DNA from: Takakia lepidozioides
Taxonomy: Eukaryota; Streptophyta; Takakiopsida; Takakiales; Takakiaceae
DNA: 64,000 nucleotides
NCBI GenBank assembly: GCA_030704615.1
Contig: CM060732.1
Span: 42,513,053-42,577,052 of the forward strand
Reading direction: 5' to 3'
Shown here: positions 47,301-59,100 of the stretch, piece by piece
How positions within the stretch are numbered: the stretch's first letter is position 1
Layout of the letters: every line of letters starts with the position of its first letter
Made by a program: the position numbers and the translations under genes
The notes under the pieces: model-generated
Seen by the model: the letters and a program-made list of their open reading frames with translations, nothing else
Told to the model about the DNA's origin: nothing
Database searches by the model: none

Positions 47301-48516
47301 CAAAATCTGTCGCCCTTCCTTTTGTTAGCCTTGCAGTGCTCCGTGAAAATTAACACAAACACTCCAACATAGACTTGGATAATTCCCTTACCCGGCTGTC
47401 TAATAATCAATACATTTGATGGACCTGTATGACTATATGGCTCTCTCTCTCCAACTTCATTGGTCTCCCTCTCAACGTCTGTTGCTCAGTTTCATCCACA
47501 GGTCAATAAAAGAGTCCAAAGCAAATCTAGGAAACAGTCTGTACAGGTCCCTACCTAAAATCATCAGAAAGATAATGCTACATTAAATCAGTATAAGATT
47601 CCACAGATTTCATTTGACACGAACATTATTATAACTCAGCAACTACAGAGAGAACGCAAGGACACAATACCTGCACGCAAGACTGATGACCATAGAGGCA
47701 AGCTATGTGTAATGGCCGATCCCCATCTTCACCCTCACAGTCTACACCACTTGTGAGGTTGCCTACCAGAAAACACCGCACTTACTTATTCACCATATGC
47801 CCTCTCCTGCAAATCTAACCATGATGTCGACAGCTCAAACATGGATCCAAGAAGGATGAAGTGTAGAAAGGGTTTATAGCTGTAGTGTAACAACCATGGA
47901 TACTTATCCTACGGCAAATGATTCTCCAGGAGAATCAAGAGTGATGTACTTTTGGATTATATCCAAATCAAATTTGCGTTACTATAATAATGTTTGTCCC
48001 ATGCTGAAGGAAGTCCTTCCCACCAGCATATTTATGTATGCAGCTTTGTTGCCGAGTTAATCGGCACACCTCAGTGCTGATATCCCCCGACCTAGGGGGA
48101 TACGACAACACATTAATGCATCCAAAGCAGTGACATGTCAAGTGTGGCTTATGCAGCACAAAACAATGACCATCGGACTGCACACCACATTCTGTTCGCA
48201 TGATCTTGCAACTACACCCACCTAGACAAGAACTCTAACTCCTGCTGAAACCCCCAACCCTTCGAACGACGGTCAGAACTAGCTCTGCCTATGAAAAGAA
48301 AAAGTTAGGATTCGCAGATAGGAAAAACGCAAGTTCTCAAAATTAGACATCGTTCGAGTGAAACAGATACACACTTAAAGCTGCAATCAGAGAAGCAGAA
48401 TCCCCTTCTTCAGCGGCAGCCATGACAGCCTGCACATCCGCAGGCACAATCGACCCGGCATAATTATCCTCCCCATCTCCATCCTCCTCCTCCTCCGACA
48501 TATGAGGCAGCGCCAT
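44307..48516 (-). CDS. Ankyrin-repeat protein, about 207 residues
   Basis: Six exons on the minus strand: 48,516-48,375, 47,762-47,671, 47,306-47,228, 47,164-47,036, 44,679-44,584 and 44,393-44,307 (stop TGA). The N-terminus is acidic (SEEEEDGDGEDNYAGS), followed by ADVQAVMAAAEEGDSASLIAAL. Ankyrin repeats follow: DGDRPLHIACLYGHQSCVQ, DGGLPLHDACAGG...YKEIVSMLL and DGDTPLHHAARGNHADVVQQLL. A C-terminal TPADLADPGSDARTRLLEF helix pair caps the stack. Repeats span exon borders, as is usual. The exon 3/exon 4 join is off by one base with canonical sites, so that border is uncertain. Small soluble ankyrin proteins act as protein-binding adaptors; the partner is unknown. The gene is divergent from the MOS14-like gene. 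Confidence 0.8.
47425..47545 (+). repeat. Dispersed repeat, inverted partner of 40,725-40,860
   Basis: It lies in an intron between ankyrin exons 2 and 3 and was recognised by its match to the region right of the minus-strand LTR. Confidence 0.7.
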
Positions 48517-48861
48517 TGCTGGAATCAAACAGGAAACCTGATCAGTGAATCCTCCCTCTCTCGCCTCACCGTTAGCAAGGGATGCTCGCCTACCGACTGT
48601 GTTGCCCTAACGGTTTCCTGTTAGGGCAGATCTTTTGCACCTAATATAACTGGTCAACCCTAACATGTTCTGTTAACGGCTGCCATGCGCACATCATCCC
48701 CGCAAAAAGAGTGACCCATGAATCTTCCGTACTTTGGATTAGTCAGGGATTAACGTGGCGGGATCTTGTCCGTCAAATTATAATATCGACGGAGATTACG
48801 ATCCTATGCCGGCATGACCCGTGCACGGCGACTTTTTCGCCTTGCTGCCATCATGGGTATA

Positions 48862-48894
<33 letters not shown>

Positions 48895-50172
48895 GTGGGG
48901 ATGTTTTGCCGTTAGGAACGTGTTCCCCGTTCCCAACAGCCATGGTTTGAATGTGCGCATGGGGCATGCGGTGGAGGCATCATGGGGCAGTCCGCAGAGC
49001 ATGAGAGACGAGGAATCTGTGAGCAACAGATTTGGATTTGTGTTAGTGTTGATGAATTGCTGGAGATGAGATCGTAAGGAGTTGTTGAAGCGGAGAATTG
49101 TGAGCAGAAACGGAGGGATTTTGAATTATGTGCTCGGCGGAGAGGGCAAAATCCGTGTGGGGTTAGTTTACAGTAGGTGTTTGCATTGAAGATGCTTGGA
49201 TGGCGTCTTGGGATGGAGGAGATTTGGGGAGTGGATATGGGAGGCATGCTCTGTCTTTGTCCGAACGGACAATGATTGATATCGGAGTGTGTTGAAGGAA
49301 ATGTTTTTTAAGGGAGGGCTGTTGTTCTGGCTTGGCATTTGGAGAAACATTCTTTGGGGTGGAGTGAGGGGAGCTCAAGAAAGACGCAGAGTCTAGAACA
49401 CAGGAAGAGACGATGGGATGATCGTCCAACTGCTAGACGGAGAGAGGTTTCCTGTGGGCCCTTTCACCTCTGCAATTTGGGGACTTTGTTTGTTTGTCGG
49501 TGAGGGAGAGCATAGAGAGAAGCAGTGATGGATGGACATGTAAAGCCAATGCAGGGCATGGATGGGTCACGGTCGTGTTTGGGAAAGACGCGGGGTGTTA
49601 GCAAGATCAGTGTGTACTGACAAAGAGGGTGCAGCGGGTAATCAAAACTTTTTAGTCGAAAGCTATGTTCTGGAAAGAGCAGTATTTCAACAAGTTGAGA
49701 AGATTGTGATGATAGACGGGCCTGACTACATCATGCTCTGGTCTGCGATTTAGCATCAGTGTCGATCAAAATCAATTGTACAGAGACTGATTTCTCTTGC
49801 AACTTTGGGACAGGAGGTCATCATAGTCGACTTTCCGCAGCCAGGCAACACGACAAGGACGTTTGCACAGCAGAGAATTTTTTGTTTGTATCCACTTTAT
49901 CTGGGGGAGAGAGAGACACAGATAGTTCAATTGGTGGATACGTCTTTTCTTCCTCTTTTGGTGAACATGTGTGCAAGCATCCCAAGGGAAGACCGTTGGA
50001 AGGGACAGTAGTTCAATCAGTGTGTCAGATATGTTGCAACGATAGAGCCGCCGGTACTTCTTGAGTTCCTATCTCATCGATTTTGGTCCTTGAGGATGGA
50101 AGCCTGAGAACGTTCTACTACCTCCCACCTATCGGAAACCGTCACATAGACCTAAATACGGCCACAGGCTCA
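48517..50172. promoter_or_regulatory. Shared upstream region of two divergent genes
   Basis: About 1.65 kb separates the start codons of the ankyrin gene (-) and the MOS14-like gene (+). It holds a (TATGGG)n hexamer run at 48,864-48,893 and several short frames without motifs. No clear TATA box can be assigned to either gene. It presumably contains both promoters and leaders. Confidence 0.5.
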
Positions 50173-53100
50173 ATGGAGTTGCGGCTGCAAGTGGCGCAGG
50201 CAGTCCATGTACTGAACCATGATTTACAATCATGCAACAGAGTGGCAGCCAACCAGTGGCTGGTGCAGTTCCAGCATACAGACTCCGCCTGGGAAGTCGC
50301 CACCACTATTCTAGCCTCCGAGTCTTCCCATACTCTCGACTTCGAGGTCGAACTCTTTGCTGCTCAAGTTTTGAAGCGAAAGGTTTTGGCCTCTCTCCCT
50401 TCTCCTTTCACTGATCCCTACACCCTGATCCAGAGGCTTGGAATCTGTCAGCATATGTCATCACAAGAATACACGGAGCACCTCTGTCAGAGCTGTCCAT
50501 AAGTACATTTGTATCTCTCTCTCTGCACAGTGCCTCCAGCTCCAGAGTTCAGCCAAGGGGGAGCGAATGTCAACAGTTGTATGGGGTTGTAGTGCCTAGG
50601 ATATGCTTATTACAAAAGCTAGGAATATATACTGTTGACCTGATTATTCTGCAACAAATTGAACTCAGGCTTGGGTCAGCTGAGTTGATCCACCCTTTCT
50701 ATTTGGCATTCTGGGTAATTGATAACCAAGCAGTACTGATGAAACTGCAGGGATAAGGCATCAGGAATCTGAGATTTGGCAAGTGCACCAGCTCTACCAG
50801 CCTAGCTCAGTATAGATTAACTAAAACCCTAGGTTAGCGAAGGAGTTTTTCCAATCTGGTGTTATCTTCCTACCTGCAGATTCAGATTGATGGGGGAAAT
50901 CTGTCACTGGACGGGAGGAGTGCACTGCAAAATGCCCTGCTGATGTCAGCCAGGAAATTCAGCAACGGCCCCGCCCAGGTAATGAGCACTTGTCTCCCTC
51001 TATTGTCCTTTAGGAGTTTGTTGTAGAAACCTCAACACAAAAACACAGAGACACACACATACAGGTGGAGAGCAACTGGACCCAGTGTCTGCCAATGGTG
51101 AGCCCCTATGCTTCATTTTGTACAAACTCCTTTCTGTCTTACAAGCCATTGTCAAAATAGCACATAGATTTTGAGCAGCAAACTGGGAAAGTTTGTTGCA
51201 AGATCTTCACTTGGAATAATTAAACCCTGGTTAGTGATGAGCCATAGCTATGGCCTGATTACAGCTCTGCTACCTGGAAAGTGCTAGATTGCCACTGTTG
51301 TGTGTGGGTCCATGTGGCAGGGTTTGTCAAACATATGCTTACACACGAGGTGGAGAGAGAAAGGTCATCATTAATATCATGTGGCTCTTGTACCTTTGCC
51401 TTCAACATAATCACAGACACCCACCACGAAACTTAAAGCAGAAGGATGAAAACAGAGATGGTCTAATTGTGATTTTCTGTGCTTGGCAGCTCTTGACACA
51501 GATATGTGTGGCCTTGTCGGCACTTGTCCTACGAGCGGTGGAGTGGAGGAAGCCGGTGGAGCAGTTGTTTGCAGGTTTGAATGAGTTGCAGTGGCAAGGG
51601 ACTTCCAGCAATGCAGTCTTAGAGCTCCTCACTGTCTTACCTGAAGAGGTTATTGAGGACCAATCAATGATTCCTAGTGTGGACTCTGGTCGGAGGTGGC
51701 AATTTACCCAAGAAGTATGTTCGCTTTCTGTAAGCTAGGTTGTGGGACATTAAAAATGCACCTAAATCACTGCTGAAGATACTGGGAGTTAATTTCATCT
51801 AACTGGCTCACATTCTTTCATCTGGTTTGAGTTCTACCATGAACCATCTTGTTTGCCAAAGTTATTTGCTTTTAGCTCGCTAAGATTCCATTTTCTGTTT
51901 GAGTCGTAACATGACGTATCTTTGTCTGTCAGTTCATAGTGGTCAAACACCTAAAGCTGTCAAGTGATGACAATAATACCAAGCAACACACTTATGAGGC
52001 AGTACTTTCTTCAATTCTCCATCCTCCACTAGGAAAAACACAAAGGTTTTCTTTGCTTCATCTGAGACAGAAGTCAGACGGAGGTCCATCAAACTTGCAG
52101 GTCCCATAGTTTCCACAGAACAGTTGCTAAGGTTCTCTGTTTGTTGAAGGCTTAAATCACTATGGTTGCAGTATATGTGTATATGGACAGCAAGTTTAGC
52201 GTGCTTTTTGTGGTGTCTTCCAAGTGTCTTCACAGTGTAGGATTGTACAATTGGATCAAACCTTGGCTTCAGAGACTGAATGTAAAGCACTGATCCATTA
52301 CTGAACATGAGATAACACTAAGAAAATCACAATCCACTGCATGATTTTTGGGGAGACTTTGATATGAATCAGATATCACACTAGTTTTGATGTCAATAGT
52401 CTTTCAGCTCAATGAAGCTAAATGGGATATCAGTTGACAGCATGCAAGCCCCAGCAACCAATTTATGGTTGCATCTGAAGTAAGAGTAGAATGTCAGCAG
52501 ATGCTAACATCCTGGTGGTGCTGCTAAAATGTCTCAATTTTCATTTCTTTTCTTATTTCTTACTTTACTTTTTTTGTTTCTGAAACGCGGCAGCTTCTGT
52601 CGCACACAGGCGCGGTCCTAGAGTTTTTACTGCAGCACACAAAGAATGAGGGCTTGGAGAATATGTCTTTACATGACAAGCGCCGCAAAGTTCTACGGTG
52701 CTTATTGAGTTGGGTAAGAACAGATCCACTTTTCCTTCAATCTTTGTTAACCGACTGGATCCCCCTCTCTAGTTGTAGGAGGGTGAGCAACAACAAGGAT
52801 ATCAACTGGGCCTGTGACTGGTGAGTTTCTAGCTGGAACAGTTTCAATTGCCCATCTGCCAAGCCTACACACGTTGCTTCTTTGGTTGCATATTATCTAT
52901 GTGAATACTAATTTCTCCAAGTTTATGTGGTAGATTTTTGTTAATATCAGACAAGGCTACACAGTTGCAGGAACTGTCATATTGTATGTTTAAAACTGCA
53001 TTGGCTTAAGCCAGTGCATTGCTTGAGCTACTTTCGATGTACGGGTGTGTTGGCAGGTTCGGGTAGGGTGCTTCCTGGAAGTTCCTCAGAGCAGCATTCC

Positions 53101-56100
53101 CAGCCATCCTCTTCTGGGTTTTGTGTATGGCTCTCTTCAGGTGGGTAGCTGGCTAAGTAGCCAATTAAGTGATCTGCTGATTAGCATTTTATCCACTAAC
53201 ACAAATGTACTGCATGCTACAATTTAACTTCCTTTGCTTGGATGGAGGTATGTTAGCTCTTTTTAATGGTTTTCTGAAAAACATGAGTGGTAAGCGCCAA
53301 CGAACATGTTTCCGATGTGGTTGTTTCTAGGTGTTTGAAGATTGTACAAGTCACAGACGAGTGTAACTAAAGGTAGACGGGTTGGAATGGATCACCCTCT
53401 GACATATCCACATATTACTCAGGATTCAAGTACATTTGATTTGGCTGTGGAGGTCCTTACTGAACTTGTAAGCCGGCATGAGGTAAGATCCACACTCTCA
53501 TGAACCCAACACTCATTCTAGTACTCAGATGCAAAATCTTATCTTCCAGTTTCTCAAATGCACAATTTTACAGTCTTCTTGTTTTGAGCATGTTTGCTTG
53601 ACCTGTGAAGGTTGCCGTGGATACATTTGTTGTGAACGAGTGGTTAGAGCTTGTTCAGTGAGCCTAAAAGTATTTAGGGAGGGAGGGAGGAAGAAGGAAG
53701 ATCTACTCTGATGGTCTTTCTAGTTCTAGTTTCAAGATTTTGTTCAGGAAAGCAATGTTTGGTTGTGTAGGGTTTGCCACAAGTTCTTCTTCCACAGATG
53801 CTGGTAGTGAAGGATGCATTGTTGATGCCAGCCTTTGTTACTGGCGAAGAGAGAACCATTAGTGGCTTGGCTTGCTTGATGGCGGAGCTTGGACAGGCGG
53901 TATGTATACATCTATGGCCAAACTGTTTGTGACCACCAGAGAGAGCATTGTCTCTGCATTTTAAATGGATAAGTTCTCCTTTTCATCCCATAAACTCTCT
54001 TGCATTCTCCTCAGTCTATGTACCATTCTCAGTGCCAAGATCTGCAGTGCTCCCGCATGATCACAGTTAGGCCTAAACTTCCTCTTCTGCCAGTGCTACT
54101 TCAATGCAAATGGTACAGGAATGTCAAACCTTGTATGTAGGAGATATTATGTTTACCTTAGCACTGTGTGTTGATGTCTCCCCAGGCACCAGCATTGATT
54201 GCGCAAGCCAGCACTGAAGCTCTTGCCCTAGCAGATGCTCTCTTGCGGTACATCTCTCCCCCATTGCACTCACCTCTATTTGTCTGTAATGTTTGCAATG
54301 GACAATCCAAGCTTACCGTGCAGATATTTGTTTGGTTGCAGTTGTTTGGCTTTTCCAAGTTGTGACTGGGAGACTGCAGAATCGACGCTTCAGTTTTGGT
54401 AAGATCTACCTTGTTCAGGAATAAATCATCTTGCATCTAACTGTCAGTTAGCCTTCTTTGCGGTATGGAATTTCTTTTGCAATTTACTCCGTGTCTTCTG
54501 GGCAAATTGTGAAGGTGTACTCTTGCGGAGTATATCCTGGCTATGGAAGAGACACAATCAGACCAGTCAAAGCAACGTGCACTCTCCACATACATTCCTG
54601 TCTTCACCTCCTTACTTGATGCCCTAGTCATGAGGGCACAGGTGAGAAATTGTGTCCTTTCCTTTGTTGGCCTTGGAATAATGCTTGCTTGGATCTACTC
54701 TTGATTTACACAGGCTTTATATGCACTTCTGGCAATGTTCACTTGTGCTGTTTGATGTAGTCCCCAAGTCCTTCATAAAGATGCTTTGTCAGAACCATCT
54801 CACAATGTCATAGGCCTGTCTGTAGGTTCGAAGAGTTCGAGCTGCATACTGCAATGCTTAAGGTTGATAGGTGCCAAATTGGTTTACTAATAGCTTGTGT
54901 ATCTTGCTTAATCAGGTCAGTGCTGACAGCTATGTTGAAGATGATCTAGATGGAAATAGTGGGCTTCCAGATGGTTTGGCTCAGTTTCGAAAAAGTTTGG
55001 ATGAACCTCTGGCTGACATCTGTCGCCTGTTGGGGCCAACACAGTTCCTGGCTACGGTGTGTAGCTGCTAAGGCTAAGGCTCTAAATATCTATATAATAT
55101 GTCTCTGTCTTGTCAAAGATTAGTCTTCTCTATGTCACTTCAATCCAGGCAATTTAGCAAGTGACATGGTGCCCTATTTAGTAGGTTGGAGATTTCCACC
55201 AATTTCCCCTCATTTGCTCTCTCGCATAGATGTGGGTGTCTTGTTTTCAAACTTTGTCCCATGGACCTTGCCTTGCGGCCCCCTTTGGAGGCTATGAATT
55301 CTTTTCCTTTCTTTCTCTATCTGGCAGCACAGCGAAATTCGTTTTATGGCCACGTGTGGTGTCTTAAGATGTGGTTCATGTTGTTCTAGTTGATCCCATG
55401 GGTCCTCAAGTATCCCCATGGCCTTAATAAAGTTTGTTGTTTCTCTCTCTCTCTCTCTCTCTGCTCAAACTGGGTGTGGGGTCAATGGCCACAGGGCTAC
55501 GGTGAACAACGTCTTATGAGTACATTCTCTCTCTCTCTCTATGTCTGGGCGCAGGGTCTATGGCCACAAGGCTACGGTAGACAGTCTTATGAGTACATCT
55601 CTCTCTCTCTCTCATGTATCTCGCAATGGACTCTCTATTGCTTTGCTATTGTCACGAAATCCAGAAGGGGTGGAAATCACATCCAAACAGGACTCATTAG
55701 AAGGGAACTTATGGAACTACATGTCAGGAGAACTTGGAAGCTACCCAATCTCACAACAAAACTCCATTTCTATCAAGAGACATTCGTGGTTCTCTGTGAT
55801 GATAGAATCTTGCGGCCCAATTAGCTTTCGGCGCCTTTATCTCCTTCCCTCCTGAGGGCATTGGGGGCTCAGGGTGGGCTCCCCGAATCTACAGATAGAG
55901 ACTGGCAGATGGGAAAACCTGCAACGGAAGGACCGCCTATGCCCAGCTTGCACCGGTCGCAACCAGGAAATTGAAACTGAAGAACACTTCTTCTTTTATT
56001 GCCCTCTATATTATGAGATCCGTGGGAGATTCCACTATCCGTGAAACTCAATCTCTCACTGACGTCTTCCACTATGAGGATCAGAAATCCTTGGCAGCTT

Positions 56101-59100
56101 ACCTGCACGAGGCCTTGACCCTTAGACAATCCCTTGAGCAGTAGTTGCTTTTGGGCTGTTTTTGGCTCTAGTTTTGTTTCCTCTCTCTTGTTTTTTCCAT
56201 TTTGTCCCATAGCTCTTTCAGCTTTCCGCGGACGTGATCAAGTACCATTTCATTTCTTTCAGTTCTCTCTCTCTCTCTCTCTCTTCATAATTTGCACTGC
56301 TGTGAGGTCATGTTCAAGTTTCGAACTTCAAAATCTGTCCTTTGTTTTGCATCCTTTCCCCCTTCCATGTCTTGCATTTTTTATATTGAAATGAATTGAA
56401 GAGATTCAAGAGGGTGCCCTAAACAGTAAAGGTGGTTATGTTGTACAGTTACTGAGTGGAGCTGAGGCATGGTCTTCGTTTGAGATTCCAACCCCATGGC
56501 GAGCTGTGGAAGCCCGACTCTTTGCCCTCCACATGGTACCACTTTTGCGTATCACCTGCATTGTTTTGTGCACCTAAATCTCAACAGGAATGTTTGATGC
56601 TTGTGTGTCACCAACTATTAGGTTTCCTAGTCTGCAATACACAAGTTTTTGAAATTGAGCATTGCAGTGACTCATTGGTGTTTCCAGTTGTTTCTTGTTG
56701 AGCTATTTCTTAGGGCTAAAATGGATGAATCTGCTGAGTTTGCAGGTTGCAGATGTGGTAGTGCAAGAGGGCCAGCTCTCAGATCTGACACCTGTCATGC
56801 ATCTGATTGTAGTCCTACATTCAGGCTCTCCTCAAATTGATCCAGGCCTGATGCATTTGGTACAAAGAATAATCTTGCTTATTCGAGTTCTGGGAGATAT
56901 TTTACTGCAGAAAACGATTGCTCTAGAGCAACACATGGCAATATATGGTGCTTGATAAGTTTGCCGCTGATTCCCTCCATTTGGTTGTTACAGATAGACC
57001 ATGTAAGGTAAGGAAAGCAAATGACACCGGCCTAGGAACCCAACTGAGACAGAAGTATGGAGAAGCATAGAACTCATGCAGATGCCACCCACTGAAAGGT
57101 GTGGTTTGTGGAATCTGCACTCTGCCATGTGATTGAGAAGGATTGTTCCAATAGTACTCACTCTGGCATGGTCATAATGATTAGCCAGTTCTGCAAGTGG
57201 AAACCTGTGGTCAGTTAAGTTTCTGTTTCTGTCCTTGAAGGTGCACAAGTCAGCTGCTCAGGTTGTGGGATCTTACTCAGGGTGGATCGGCAGTTTCCCA
57301 AGTGCAATGACACAAGTGCTGTAAGCTTCACATTCCAGACCCACATACCTCCATATTGTGTTTCCTAGGCAATGTTTTGGTTGTCCAAGCGGCCTTAACA
57401 AGTGATATGTGCCTTTACAGTTCGTTTTTGGCTGGTGGTCTTACAATACCAGTAGCCGTTGGTGCCTGCGCTGCTGCATTGCGCAAATTGAGTGAGGATG
57501 TTCCAAACCTTTCCCAAGAGCCGTCCAACTTTCAAGGTCTCCTTCGTATCGGAGAGGTACTCTTGGAGCCATCTGTGCACCCATATGTATTGAAGGAAGT
57601 AGGAGTGCACAATATTAAATGAGCCAGGCTTGTAACCAGATGCCTGGATACTCCTACTTCCTAAAGAGAGAAGCGAGGTTTACTCTGGGAATGCAGGGGT
57701 CCTGATTATTGCAAGAAGACGTGAACCTTGCAAGAAGGTTTGGTGTGTCGACTTCCTGTTAAGTGTACCAGGAAGTCAGTCCTGCAAATGCTGGCACAAA
57801 TCAGTACCATCACATTGGGAAAGCCTTTGATGGTGTAAATGTGGATACAGGAGGTTCATGCAATTCCTTTGTCACTGCAAGAAGAAGAAGATGTCATGTA
57901 TGTGGTGGGGCGGGTGCTTTCCACGGTCACTAGCACCACAGATGTCAACTCTGCGCTGGAGCGGCTGCTGAAGCCCAGCAATGATGCAATTGAGGCCCTT
58001 GTGCGTGCTTGTTCTATGGTTTCCTTGCAACTGTGCCTGTGCTTGTCCACTTGCATGTGTTCTTTTTACATATATATACACGCAAATGTCATTTATAGCA
58101 CATGAGTGGCAGTGCCTGCAGGAGTACCGGTGACTCTGACCCAGTAATTTTAGCGCATTGAAGCCGATGTATGTCTTCATAGGAGCTTTTGGGTTGAGAG
58201 ATGTTGTCAACTGTCATCTAATAGTAGGACTGGATATTGCAGTTGAAAACAGACAGCGAGGGCTCTCTGAGACTCCACTCAGTGGGATATGCAGCTTCTC
58301 TAGAGGCTGGAATTAGAGCACTGTACAGGTGATAACATGCCAACCACATTTCTTTCTGTACAATGATTGGTCCTTCCATTATGTGTATATTGTCTTTCTT
58401 TTAAGGCTTTGCCCATAGATTAGTTGATGGAAGTGTCATAAACACCAGGACGCATGTGAGCACTTCAGTCTATTTGAGGTGTCCTGAACATCTCTGGTAT
58501 GTCTGTGTGACCAGGCTAGGGATTCTGTTCTGTCAATTGGCAATGTCAAACTTACTTCCTCCCAATGCGGAGGAACCAATCTTGAGAGTAGTAGCACATT
58601 TTTGGCCCCTTTTTGAGCGCTTGCTCTCATCACGTCACATGGAGGATAGCAGCTTGGCGCTAGCCACCTGCAAGGCTTTATCTCATGCTATTCAAGCTTC
58701 AGGTTGGTCATTTTCCATGGGGCGATGTCTGGTCAAGCTTCACTCAAGCACCTGTGACATTTTGTACCAAAATTTTCTTTGTGTTGCTATATGTATACCC
58801 TTTGAGTCCGAACAAGCCATTACAATAACCAGGGATAATGCCTAATTGCTCTCAAGGATACATAACAAGGATGTACAAAGGACATCCACAGATACAGTTC
58901 TTGAGCACAGTTCTTTTGTCTGCTTTTGATACTGTCAGCTTGGTAGTTTTATTCCAGCTTCGTAGTTGAGGGTTGGTTGCTGTGGCCCTGCTTCATCACC
59001 CATGCATGTGAAACTACTGAATTAGATTGCATTGTATTGGCAGGGCGGCAGTTTTCCTCCTTGCTGCCCAATGTCATGACAGCCATGTCCAAAGATTTCC

